A stretch of 64,000 nucleotides of DNA from an uncultured Bacteroides sp. (lineage in GTDB: Bacteria; Bacteroidota; Bacteroidia; Bacteroidales; Bacteroidaceae). This document shows positions 25,903 to 34,689 of this stretch, one piece after another. The stretch lies in the NCBI RefSeq assembly GCF_910586915.1, contig NZ_CAJULN010000003.1:1-64000 (forward strand), in the 5' to 3' direction. A program made the position numbers and the translations under genes. The first letter of the stretch is position 1. Each line of letters opens with the position of its first letter. A model generated the notes under the pieces. It had not been told where the DNA came from. It made no database searches and saw nothing but the letters and a program-made list of their open reading frames with translations.

Positions 25903-26856
25903 TCAGTTGCAATGCACCGCCTTTTCTATCAGGTAACGCGGACGCCGCTTTACTTCTTTGTATATCTTGCCGATATACTCACCGATAATGCCGATAGCCG
26001 TCAGAATAGCCCCGCCGATAAACCACACGGAGATAAGCAACGAAGTCCATCCTCTGATAACATCGCCACTGATAAACTCTACCAGCGCATAAATAATGGC
26101 AAAGAAAGAGACCAGCATAAAGACAAGACCTGAAGTTGTAATCAACCGCAACGGCTTGACTGAAAATGAAGTAATGCCATCCAACGCAAAATTCAGCATC
26201 TTCCTGAACGGATATTTGGATTCGCCGGCAAAACGCTCTTTACGGTCATAGTAGACAGAGGCAGTGGTATAGCCCAACAGACATACCATCCCACGAAGAA
26301 ACAGGTTACGTTCGGGGAAAGAGACCAACGCCTCCAAAGCCCGCTTGCTCATCAAACGGAAGTCTGCATGATTGTAAACGATTTCGCCGCCTAAGGTATT
26401 CATCAGTTTATAGAACAACTGAGCGGTATGTTTCTTGAAGAAAGTGTCCGTCTTGCGTTCGCGCCGCACACCGAATACCACGTCGACGCCTTGCAGGAAA
26501 CGGTCGGTCATCTCGACAATCACCTCCACATCGTCTTGCAAGTCGGCATCGATGGAAACGGCCGCATCGTAATCGCTGCCTGCTGCAAATTCCAAGCCCG
26601 CCCAAAGTGCCTGTTGGTGACCTACGTTGTGCGCCAACTTCAATCCTGCCACGTAAGGATTGAATTCGGAGAATTGTTCTATCAACGTCCAGGTGAGGTC
26701 TTTACTGCCATCGTCCACATACAATATCTTCCCTTGCGCCACTTTGCCTTCCTGTTCCATCTGGACAAGAATGTCGGACAACCGACGGGTGGTTTCTGCC
26801 AATACCTCTTGTTCATTATAACAAGGAACCACAATCAAAAGTCTTACGCCATTCAT
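25903..26856 (-). CDS. polyprenyl-phosphate GT2 (DPM1/ArnC/GtrB-like)
   Basis: This 317-residue enzyme transfers a sugar from a nucleotide donor to polyprenyl phosphate. The N-terminal GT-A domain has VVPCYNEQEVLAET, LYVDDGSKDLTW and SIDADLQDD (the DxD-type site). A QxxRW-like region is replaced by the GtrB-type FGVRRERKTDTFFKK. Two C-terminal membrane segments (about residues 230-285) anchor it. Its start overlaps the end of the GtrA gene by four bases, the usual GtrA-GtrB arrangement. Confidence 0.9.
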   Translation of the reverse strand: MNGVRLLIVVPCYNEQEVLAETTRRLSDILVQMEQEGKVAQGKILYVDDGSKDLTWTLIEQFSEFNPYVAGLKLAHNVGHQQALWAGLEFAAGSDYDAAVSIDADLQDDVEVIVEMTDRFLQGVDVVFGVRRERKTDTFFKKHTAQLFYKLMNTLGGEIVYNHADFRLMSKRALEALVSFPERNLFLRGMVCLLGYTTASVYYDRKERFAGESKYPFRKMLNFALDGITSFSVKPLRLITTSGLVFMLVSFFAIIYALVEFISGDVIRGWTSLLISVWFIGGAILTAIGIIGEYIGKIYKEVKRRPRYLIEKAVHCN

Positions 26857-27242
26857 AGCTTTTTATGTTTAAATACGAACCGAACCAATAGGAAATTTAC
26901 CGGAATTGCTATCGCAAACACCGGAACGGGAGCCAACTCCTCCGAAACGCCCACATACAGGAAAAGATTCAGCAACGCCATATGCAACAGGAAATTGACA
27001 AGATGCGCACCGCTCATCCCGATAAGTTTAGCCCACGAGGGAGCTGTACCGAAGGTGAAGTACGAAGTAAGGTAGAAGTTTACAATGAAACTGACGATAT
27101 AGCCCGCCGCATAAGCGGCATTGATATCGACAAGCGGTTTGAGAAGATAATAAATCGCATAATGCAATGCTGTGGCTATCGCACCCACCACGCCGAAACG
27201 TACAAACTCGCTCACTATCTGTCCTGTTCTCATAACATACAC
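26853..27242 (-). CDS. GtrA-like flippase
   Basis: This 129-residue protein has four membrane segments and the GtrA pattern RFGVVGAIATALHYAIYYLL, AAYAAGYIVSFIVNFYLTSYFTF and AIAIPVNFLLVRFVFKHKKL. The family is thought to flip polyprenyl-phosphate sugars across the inner membrane. It starts directly after the LtaS-like gene (no spacing) and overlaps the GT2 gene, so the three are one transcription unit. Confidence 0.9.
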   Translation of the reverse strand: MYVMRTGQIVSEFVRFGVVGAIATALHYAIYYLLKPLVDINAAYAAGYIVSFIVNFYLTSYFTFGTAPSWAKLIGMSGAHLVNFLLHMALLNLFLYVGVSEELAPVPVFAIAIPVNFLLVRFVFKHKKL

Positions 27243-29240
27243 CTATTTCATCGTTTTATCAACCGACCTATCGATGGTTTGATGCGCTTTGACCATAAAC
27301 TCCGTACACTGCAACATAGAGAAACAGTAGTCTTTCAGCAATCCGAATCCTTCGTCATCGGCAGTTGTGTGCAATTTGCCGTTGTCCAACTTATATTTGA
27401 ACTCCTGCTGGTTGTCCGGAGAGTAAATGAACAAACGGGCGGAATCTTTGGCTCCAATGAGGTCATCTGCCGTAAAGAACATACACGGGCGCTCTTCTTC
27501 GAGAAGATTCACACCGAAGTTGTTCTGCAAATAACTCATATTGAGCATTCCCAACAAGGTGGGAGCTACATCTACCTGCCCGCCGAATCCCTCGTGCACA
27601 GCCGGACGAATGTCTTTTCCGTAAATCATCAAAGGGACATGGTTATAGGATTGCGGCATCTCGCATTCGGGCGTACCCACCATCTTGCCGTGATCGCCGA
27701 GGAATACGAAAATGGTGTTGTCAAACCATGACTGTTTCTCCGCCGCATTCATAAACTGCCGGATAGACCAGTCGGCATATTCTACAATCTGCTCCTCCGG
27801 CTTTTCACTACGAGCATGAAAGAAGGGTGGAATGACATATGGCGGATGATTGCTGATGGAGAGCAATACGGTGAAAAACGGTTCGCCTGTCTTTGCCTTG
27901 TCGTTTAGTATCGGAAGTGCATATTGGTACATGAAATCATCCTGTACACCAAAACTGTTGACAACCTTCTCTGCCGGATAATTCTCCTGTGCATAGATTT
28001 CATCAAATCCGTTGGTGCGAAGGAAAGCATTCATATTATCATATTGGGACTCGTGTGTCATGAAGAACAGGTTGCAATATCCGTTCTCCTTCAATACGGT
28101 GGGCAGTCCGGAATAGAGAGGAATCACCGAGCCTTTCATCGCATTCCGCTTCATGATAACAGGAAAGGAGTAAAGCGTGGAATAAATACCGTGATTCGTA
28201 TGAATACCGGACGAATAGAAATGACTGAAACTCAAGGATTGCTGATAAAGGCTATCTAAAAAAGGAGTCAGTTTCTTGTCGGAGCCGAAACTGCCCATCA
28301 AATCGGCGGACATCGATTCCATGAATATAAGAACCACATTTTTCCGGTCGGGAACTCCTTCGGATTTCACTTCCCGGGCAATCGGAGAAATATCCTCCAC
28401 GCCTTTCCTTTGCAAATATTCCTGCACTCGCTTCAGAGCGTCTTGCTCAGACATGAGATGCAGCATCCGGTTTTCCTTCCGTTTGTCGTCCAATGTGCTT
28501 GTAAGCAGATTAAACACCGGGTTCACTCCCAACTGGTTCAAGAAAGGGTCTTCACAGTAATAGGCCTGGCTCACTTTAATCGGGTTGTATCCCATACGCC
28601 CGCGAATACCAAACAGGCAAAGTCCCACACAAGCTGCTCCCAACGGCAATATCGCCAACCGGCTTTTCCATGAAATCCGGGATGCGGCAGCCATGCTCCA
28701 GCGATAAAAGCAGGAAGAGAGGGAAAATATTCCCCAACCGAATAAGACGATAGACAACAACCCGAGAAAGATAGGGAAATAATAGGAGGATTCGCCAAAT
28801 ACCATACCGGCTGTCGTGCCACCGTATCCAAACCAGTTATAAATGGAGGAATTGATAGTCTTAAAGAAATATTCAAAGTATGGAATATTAGCCGCAGCTA
28901 TGATAAAAGAAACCGAATAAAGCAAAAAGAAGTAGACGGCCACCGAACGGAACAGCCATTTTGCCGTGTAATTGCACAAGGCTGCTATCCACATCACCAC
29001 TAAGGGAAGTAACAGGATATAGCAGGCTATCACATTATCAAACCATAATCCACGCACAAAGGCGACCGCTTGCAAAGCAAAATCGCCTTCTATTTCTACC
29101 GGGAATTGATAATCAATCGAGCAAAACAGTGTAAACCGGAATACAAAGAAGAACAACAAGGCTACTATATGTATCGACAACACATACCAAAGATAGTATC
29201 CAAATTGTTTTAAAGAGAATCTTTTCATCAGGTTTCGCAT
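27243..29240 (-). CDS. LtaS/OpgB-like phospho-alcohol transferase
   Basis: This protein of about 665 residues has five N-terminal membrane segments and a large periplasmic sulfatase-fold domain. FMESMSADLMGSFG carries the metal Glu308. FYSSGIHTNHGIYST holds Thr348, about 40 residues on, where LtaS enzymes keep their nucleophilic Thr. FLGDHGKMVGTPE and YNHVPLMIYG supply further metal ligands. The family transfers phosphoglycerol or phosphoethanolamine from phospholipid to a glycan. In Bacteroides, which has no teichoic acid, a lipid A or glycan target is likely. The start at 29240 follows the ABC stop closely; 29228 is an alternative. Confidence 0.87.
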   Translation of the reverse strand: MRNLMKRFSLKQFGYYLWYVLSIHIVALLFFFVFRFTLFCSIDYQFPVEIEGDFALQAVAFVRGLWFDNVIACYILLLPLVVMWIAALCNYTAKWLFRSVAVYFFLLYSVSFIIAAANIPYFEYFFKTINSSIYNWFGYGGTTAGMVFGESSYYFPIFLGLLSIVLFGWGIFSLSSCFYRWSMAAASRISWKSRLAILPLGAACVGLCLFGIRGRMGYNPIKVSQAYYCEDPFLNQLGVNPVFNLLTSTLDDKRKENRMLHLMSEQDALKRVQEYLQRKGVEDISPIAREVKSEGVPDRKNVVLIFMESMSADLMGSFGSDKKLTPFLDSLYQQSLSFSHFYSSGIHTNHGIYSTLYSFPVIMKRNAMKGSVIPLYSGLPTVLKENGYCNLFFMTHESQYDNMNAFLRTNGFDEIYAQENYPAEKVVNSFGVQDDFMYQYALPILNDKAKTGEPFFTVLLSISNHPPYVIPPFFHARSEKPEEQIVEYADWSIRQFMNAAEKQSWFDNTIFVFLGDHGKMVGTPECEMPQSYNHVPLMIYGKDIRPAVHEGFGGQVDVAPTLLGMLNMSYLQNNFGVNLLEEERPCMFFTADDLIGAKDSARLFIYSPDNQQEFKYKLDNGKLHTTADDEGFGLLKDYCFSMLQCTEFMVKAHQTIDRSVDKTMK

Positions 29241-29244
29241 TTCA

Positions 29245-31080
29245 TTAAAGCTGCTGCATATCATGCAGGCGCTTGTAGTAGCCGTTCAGTTCTATAAGTT
29301 CTTCGTGCTTGCCACGTTCTACAATCTCTCCTTCGTACAACACACAAATTTCATCTGCATTCTTAATCGTAGAAAGGCGATGGGCAATGGCAATTGTCGT
29401 ACGTGTCTTCATCAATCGCTCCAACGCTTCCTGCACCAGACGTTCCGATTCGGTATCCAAAGCCGAAGTGGCCTCATCGAGAATCAAAATCGGCGGATTC
29501 TTCAAGATAGCACGGGCAATGCTGATGCGCTGGCGCTGACCGCCGGACAGTTTTCCGCCCCGGTCACCGATGTTCATGTTATAACCTTCCGGTTTCTCCA
29601 TAATGAAATCGTGCGCATTGGCAATCTTTGCCGCCTCTACTACCTGTTCCATCGTAGCATTCTCCACACCAAAAGCGATATTGTTGAAGAAGGTATCATT
29701 GAACAAAATGGCTTCCTGATTTACATTACCAATCAAACTACGCAAATCGGCTATGCGTACATCACGGATACTTATTCCGTCGATAGTGATGTCGCCCTCC
29801 TGCACATCGTGGTAACGTGGCAACAAATCGACCAATGTAGATTTGCCGGAACCCGACTGACCGACCAATGCAATCGTCTTTCCTTTGGGAACAGTCAGAT
29901 TGATATGTTTCAGTACTTCCCGCTTGCCATCATAGCTGAAAGAGATATCTTTAAATTCAATTCTGTCATTCAATCCTTTCAATGGTGCAGGATTCGGGTT
30001 CTCCTTAATCTTATTTTCCGCCTTCAGAATCTTATCCACACGTTCCATAGAAGCCAGACCTTTCGGAATGTTGTATCCCGCTTTAGCAAAATCTTTCAAT
30101 GGATTGATTACACTATATAAAATAACCATATAGAAAATGAAGGTAGGAGCATCGATGGTTGCATTCTGTCCTAAAATCAAAGTCCCGCCAAACCACAACA
30201 CTGCTACAATGAGAATGGTTCCTAAAAACTCACTCATCGGGTGTGCCAATGCTTGACGGATAGCAACTTTATTGGTAGCATCACGCAGCTCATTGCTACA
30301 TTTGGTAAACCGATTAATCATTTTATCCTCCGCAATGAAAGCTTTGATAATACGCAAACCTCCTAAGGTTTCTTCCAGTTGCGACATCGTATCACTCCAT
30401 TTTGACTGAGCTTCCAACGACTGGCGTTTCAGTTTCCTTCCGACCGCTCCCATCAGCCAGCCCATTCCCGGCAAAACAACAATGGTAAAGAGTGTCAATT
30501 GCCAACTGGTTACAATCAAAGTAATGAAATAGAGCAAAATCAGAATCGGGCTCTTTATCAACATATCCAACGAACTGGTAATGGAATTTTCCACTTCGCC
30601 CACATCACCACTCATACGGGCAATGATATCTCCTTTTCTTTCTTCCGAGAAGAAGGATATCGGCAGACGCATTACTTTGGCATACACCATGACACGAATA
30701 TCACGTACCACTCCCGTACGCAACGGAATCATTACAGCCGAGGAAGCAAAGTAGCATCCGGTCTTGAACAACGTCATTATCATCAGGAACAATCCCAAAA
30801 AGACAAGGGCGATAGTAGGACCGTTATCTATAATCATCTGACTGACATAGTAATAAAAATTATTTTTAGCCACATCTGCCAAATCGCCACTGCCCCATTC
30901 CATGAAGTGATATACTTCATTCGCTCCTTCCGTCTTAAATAAAATACTTAGGATAGGAATCAGGAAAGTAAATGAAAAAACATTGAAGATAGCAGAAAAG
31001 ATATTCAGCAAAATAGCCCAGCCGACATATTTCTTATATGGCGACACAAAACGCCGCATCAGTTGTAGAAATTCCCTCAT
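29245..31080 (-). CDS. MsbA-like ABC exporter
   Basis: This 611-residue half-transporter fuses a six-helix membrane domain (about residues 1-330) to an ATPase. Walker A is GQSGSGKSTLVDLL, the signature LSGGQRQRISIARAIL, Walker B LILDEATSALD and the switch AHRLST. The family includes lipid A flippase MsbA and multidrug exporters. Position at the head of an LtaS/GtrA/GT2 unit favours a lipid or lipid-glycan substrate, which is inference. A -7 box lies upstream (plus-strand CAAAGATA, 31108-31115). Confidence 0.92.
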   Translation of the reverse strand: MREFLQLMRRFVSPYKKYVGWAILLNIFSAIFNVFSFTFLIPILSILFKTEGANEVYHFMEWGSGDLADVAKNNFYYYVSQMIIDNGPTIALVFLGLFLMIMTLFKTGCYFASSAVMIPLRTGVVRDIRVMVYAKVMRLPISFFSEERKGDIIARMSGDVGEVENSITSSLDMLIKSPILILLYFITLIVTSWQLTLFTIVVLPGMGWLMGAVGRKLKRQSLEAQSKWSDTMSQLEETLGGLRIIKAFIAEDKMINRFTKCSNELRDATNKVAIRQALAHPMSEFLGTILIVAVLWFGGTLILGQNATIDAPTFIFYMVILYSVINPLKDFAKAGYNIPKGLASMERVDKILKAENKIKENPNPAPLKGLNDRIEFKDISFSYDGKREVLKHINLTVPKGKTIALVGQSGSGKSTLVDLLPRYHDVQEGDITIDGISIRDVRIADLRSLIGNVNQEAILFNDTFFNNIAFGVENATMEQVVEAAKIANAHDFIMEKPEGYNMNIGDRGGKLSGGQRQRISIARAILKNPPILILDEATSALDTESERLVQEALERLMKTRTTIAIAHRLSTIKNADEICVLYEGEIVERGKHEELIELNGYYKRLHDMQQL

Positions 31081-31410
31081 TATTTACCATTTAAAAAGTT
31101 AAGAGTACAAAGATATAATAAAACAAATTAACTGACAGCAATTTCACTTAATTATTAACTCGTTTTATCGAGAAACAGTTTCAAGGAAATAATAAATATA
31201 TACCAACCGAAAATACGGTCACATCGCCCGATTCAACATACAAATGACCAAACACTACTTATTTCCAAAGCATACAAGTAGCGCAATATTACACTGGTTT
31301 ACAATCAGTTACAAATAACTATAGAAATTGAGTAAAAGAAAAAACGAAAACAGCAAGATTAGCTATTTAAATACCCACATATTTGCGCCGTTAAATTTAA
31401 TGTAAACATT
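31081..31410. other. divergent spacer between ABC exporter and susC-like gene
   Basis: The 330 bp are A+T rich and hold no credible gene. A minus-strand -7 box TATCTTTG (31108-31115) serves the ABC unit. The right part should hold the PUL promoter and the HTCS binding site. CATATTTGCG near 31378 is a partial -7 match, but no operator could be picked out by eye. Confidence 0.6.
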
Positions 31411-34400
31411 ATGAAAGATGCAAAAATTCTAATCAGAAGATGGAATAGACATCAGTACTTGATGCTTTTTCTTTGCTTATTTTTTTATTTGTTATTTGCA
31501 GGGATGCCTCAGGCGATATATGCTTCAGAAGCAGCAATGGAGCTTGACCAAGAACTGCGGATTACGGGAGTTGTAAAAGATGTCAACGGTGAACCCATGA
31601 TCGGGGTTACAGTAATGGTAAAAGGTACTGCTATCGGTAGTATCACGGACATTGACGGCAACTACAGTATATCCGTGCCCGGCGACAAGAGCATATTAGC
31701 TTACTCTTACGTAGGATATACTACTAAAGAAGTAAAGGTCGGTAATCAGAAAGTCATTAATATTACTTTGACCGAAGATTCTAAAATGATTGACGAAGTG
31801 GTAGTAATCGGTTTCCAGTCTCAAAAGAAAGGAAATCTGACTGCCTCTGTAGCTTCGGTAGGAGCAGAGACTTTGGAAGACCGTCCGGTTGCCAACATCG
31901 GGCAGGCGTTACAAGGTATCGTTCCCGGTTTGAATGTCAGCATTGCAGGTGGTGATCCTAACAAAGTGCCTTCACTGAATATCCGTGGTGCTACGACTTT
32001 CCGCCAAAGAGGAACTTCCAATGACGATAAGAATAAATTCGATGTAGTCTCCGGCGCTCCTTTGATTCTGCTGGACGGTATCGAAATTACTTCGGAAGAC
32101 TTGAACCAGCTTAACCCGAACGATATTGATAATATGTCGTTTTTGAAAGATGCGTCTGCCGCTGCCATTTATGGTACAAGAGCTACCTTTGGTGTAATAT
32201 TGGTCACTACCAAAGGAGGAACTTACAAACAAAAAGCGAAAATAGACTATTCTTACAATCTGGCTTTCGACCAGCCTTATGAATTGCCCGACATTTTGGA
32301 CTCCTATTACATCTATAAAGCAGGAGCGGACAAGAACCTTTGGACAGGTGCCATTACCGAATATTCCCAACATGACAAAGACATGATGGAGCATATGATG
32401 GCTTATATACAAGACCCGGTAAACAACAAGCCTTACTTTATGGAAGGTAATGCCATACAATGGGTAGGCAATACGAATCCTTACGAAGAACTGGTAAAAA
32501 AATGGACACCGACACAGAAGCACAATCTCTCTATCAGTGGTGGTGGCGACAGAATCAGTTATTACATTTCTTTAGGTATGCAAGACCAAAAAGGTATGTA
32601 TGAAATCAAAACCGATGAATTGAAGAGATACAATGCGATGCTGAATATTAATGCCAAAGTAACAGACTGGTTTACAGTAGCCGCCAAAGCCTCATACAAT
32701 GTGTTTGATTATGATGCTCCGACTCAACAGACTGACGGTATGAATCTTTGGAGTTATGCGAAGTCATACTATCCGGAGAACTATATTTATCAACCGGTAC
32801 TGACCGGTGCGGACGATCCGCTGCCTAACCATGTAACAGAAAACCCGGTAAGTTACCTGTATGCGGGCGGACGCAATGTTACTTCCAGACGCAAGACGAT
32901 TCTTTCTATCAGTCCGGAGTTTACCATTTTGCCCAAAATACTGAAAATAAAGGCGGATTTATCTTTTACTCCGACTACTTATCAGCAGGAAAAGACGCAT
33001 CCGAAGCAGTCGCGCGTGAATAACTCATGGACTGCACTCGAAAATCGTTGGGCTACGGAAAATACCGGTTATATTCAACGTAGTACTACAGACCGGTATG
33101 CCATCAACGTATATGCCGATTACAATCAGACTTTCAAGGAGAAACACAATGTTTCCGCGCTGTTAGGTATCAACCAAGAGCAGGAAGTATATGCGGGCTC
33201 GTCCATTTCATTATCAAAAATGCTTGACCCATACATATTGAATCCTACTTTGGTAGAGGATGTAACAGCCAATACGTCTTCCAACTCTCACTACGAAATT
33301 GCACAACGTGCGCTGTTCGGCCGTGTCATGTATAACTACATGAGCAGATATCTGATTGAGTTGGATGCCCGTTACGACGGCAGTTCCAAGTTCCCCAAAG
33401 ATTCCCGTTTCCAGTTCTTCCCCACAATCTCGTTGGGCTGGAGAATTTCGGAAGAGAGATTCATGGACTGGGCTAAGCAATGGCTGGATAACTTTAAGGT
33501 CAGAGCTTCCTGGGGACGGTTGGGTAGCCAGCCCAGTTCCAAATATCCCTACCAGTCGGTATTCGGAACATCGGAAGGTTATTTCCTGTTCGACGGTACG
33601 CGTTACCCGACAGGAATCAATACTCCTTCGTTGACTAACCCGAACCTGACTTGGGAGAAGTCGACTACCAAGAATCTCGGTTTCGACTTTACTTTCCTGC
33701 AGAACCGTTTGACATTCACAGCTGACATATTCGAAAGAAAAGTAACAGATATTTTAATACCCGGCGGAAAAGACTACCCTGCATTGATTGGCGATGACGA
33801 CCTGCCTTTTGAAAATGCCGGCGTTTTAAAGACTACCGGTTTCGAACTCCAGGCTAAATGGTCGGACAAACTGCCTAACGGCTTCGGCTACAGCGTAGGC
33901 GTTGCACTTTCCGATGACAAAGCCAAAGTAGTGAGCTATCCTTCCAATCCTACCAACAAGATTGGTGACGGTGTGCTGTACAAAGGTTATACGGTAGGCG
34001 ATATCTGGGGATACGTAACCGGAGGTATTCTTCAGGAAGGCGACTTCGACGGCGTAAATGCCAACGGAAAACCGATATATCATGGCCCCTACTTCAAAGG
34101 CGGACAAGCCTATCCGGGTTATATCTGGTACCAAGACCTGGACCATGACGGCGTGATTACTACCGGCTTGAATACGGTGGATGACCCGGGCGACAGAAAA
34201 GTAATCGGTAATAACACTCCACGCTACCGGTACAATATCACGGCGAATTTGCAGTACAAAGGTTTCGATTTGGATTTGATGTTCCAGGGTGTAGGCAGAC
34301 GGGACTACTGGCTGTCGTCCATCTCCAGCTATTGGGGCAATGGAGCAGGTTCGTGGGAAACCTACAACAATTCGTGGACTCCCGAGAGAACGGACGCCAA

Positions 34401-34671
34401 ATTCCCGATGTACGGTTCCGGTCTTGGCAGTTATACTCAAAGCGGCTATCTGCTCGATGCTTCTTACATCAAACTGAAACAGGTGATTTTGGGATATACT
34501 TTCCCGAAAACGCTAATCAATAAAATCAAATTGCAGAAACTGAGACTGAATGTGGCAGCTTACAACTTATTCACAATTTCAGATATGCCAAAGTATTATG
34601 ACACAGACTATCTGTCTGATGCATATCCTCCGAAACGGACATTCAGTGTAGGTATTCAAGTAGGTTTTTAA
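31411..34671 (+). CDS. SusC-like TonB-dependent outer-membrane transporter
   Basis: This 1086-residue glycan importer has an N-terminal signal segment (about residues 18-40, LMLFLCLFFYLLFAGMP). A carboxypeptidase-D-like domain (RITGVVKDVNGEPMIGVTVMVKG) is next. The plug domain includes IDEVVVIGFQSQKKGNLTAS, the RPVANIGQALQGIVPGLNV block and FLKDASAAAIYGTRATFGVILVTTK. A 22-strand barrel ends in RTFSVGIQVGF with the terminal Phe. It forms a pedal-bin complex with the SusD partner 18 bp downstream. Length is typical. It is the first gene of the PUL. Confidence 0.97.
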   Translation: MKDAKILIRRWNRHQYLMLFLCLFFYLLFAGMPQAIYASEAAMELDQELRITGVVKDVNGEPMIGVTVMVKGTAIGSITDIDGNYSISVPGDKSILAYSYVGYTTKEVKVGNQKVINITLTEDSKMIDEVVVIGFQSQKKGNLTASVASVGAETLEDRPVANIGQALQGIVPGLNVSIAGGDPNKVPSLNIRGATTFRQRGTSNDDKNKFDVVSGAPLILLDGIEITSEDLNQLNPNDIDNMSFLKDASAAAIYGTRATFGVILVTTKGGTYKQKAKIDYSYNLAFDQPYELPDILDSYYIYKAGADKNLWTGAITEYSQHDKDMMEHMMAYIQDPVNNKPYFMEGNAIQWVGNTNPYEELVKKWTPTQKHNLSISGGGDRISYYISLGMQDQKGMYEIKTDELKRYNAMLNINAKVTDWFTVAAKASYNVFDYDAPTQQTDGMNLWSYAKSYYPENYIYQPVLTGADDPLPNHVTENPVSYLYAGGRNVTSRRKTILSISPEFTILPKILKIKADLSFTPTTYQQEKTHPKQSRVNNSWTALENRWATENTGYIQRSTTDRYAINVYADYNQTFKEKHNVSALLGINQEQEVYAGSSISLSKMLDPYILNPTLVEDVTANTSSNSHYEIAQRALFGRVMYNYMSRYLIELDARYDGSSKFPKDSRFQFFPTISLGWRISEERFMDWAKQWLDNFKVRASWGRLGSQPSSKYPYQSVFGTSEGYFLFDGTRYPTGINTPSLTNPNLTWEKSTTKNLGFDFTFLQNRLTFTADIFERKVTDILIPGGKDYPALIGDDDLPFENAGVLKTTGFELQAKWSDKLPNGFGYSVGVALSDDKAKVVSYPSNPTNKIGDGVLYKGYTVGDIWGYVTGGILQEGDFDGVNANGKPIYHGPYFKGGQAYPGYIWYQDLDHDGVITTGLNTVDDPGDRKVIGNNTPRYRYNITANLQYKGFDLDLMFQGVGRRDYWLSSISSYWGNGAGSWETYNNSWTPERTDAKFPMYGSGLGSYTQSGYLLDASYIKLKQVILGYTFPKTLINKIKLQKLRLNVAAYNLFTISDMPKYYDTDYLSDAYPPKRTFSVGIQVGF

Positions 34672-34689
34672 CGTTTTAAGAAAGAGATT

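Noticed and set aside
27243..29240. Missing catalytic Thr in the LtaS-like protein because ESMS has Ser
   Set aside because: In LtaS the Glu of that block binds metal and the nucleophilic Thr is about 45 residues downstream; here GIHTNHG supplies it.
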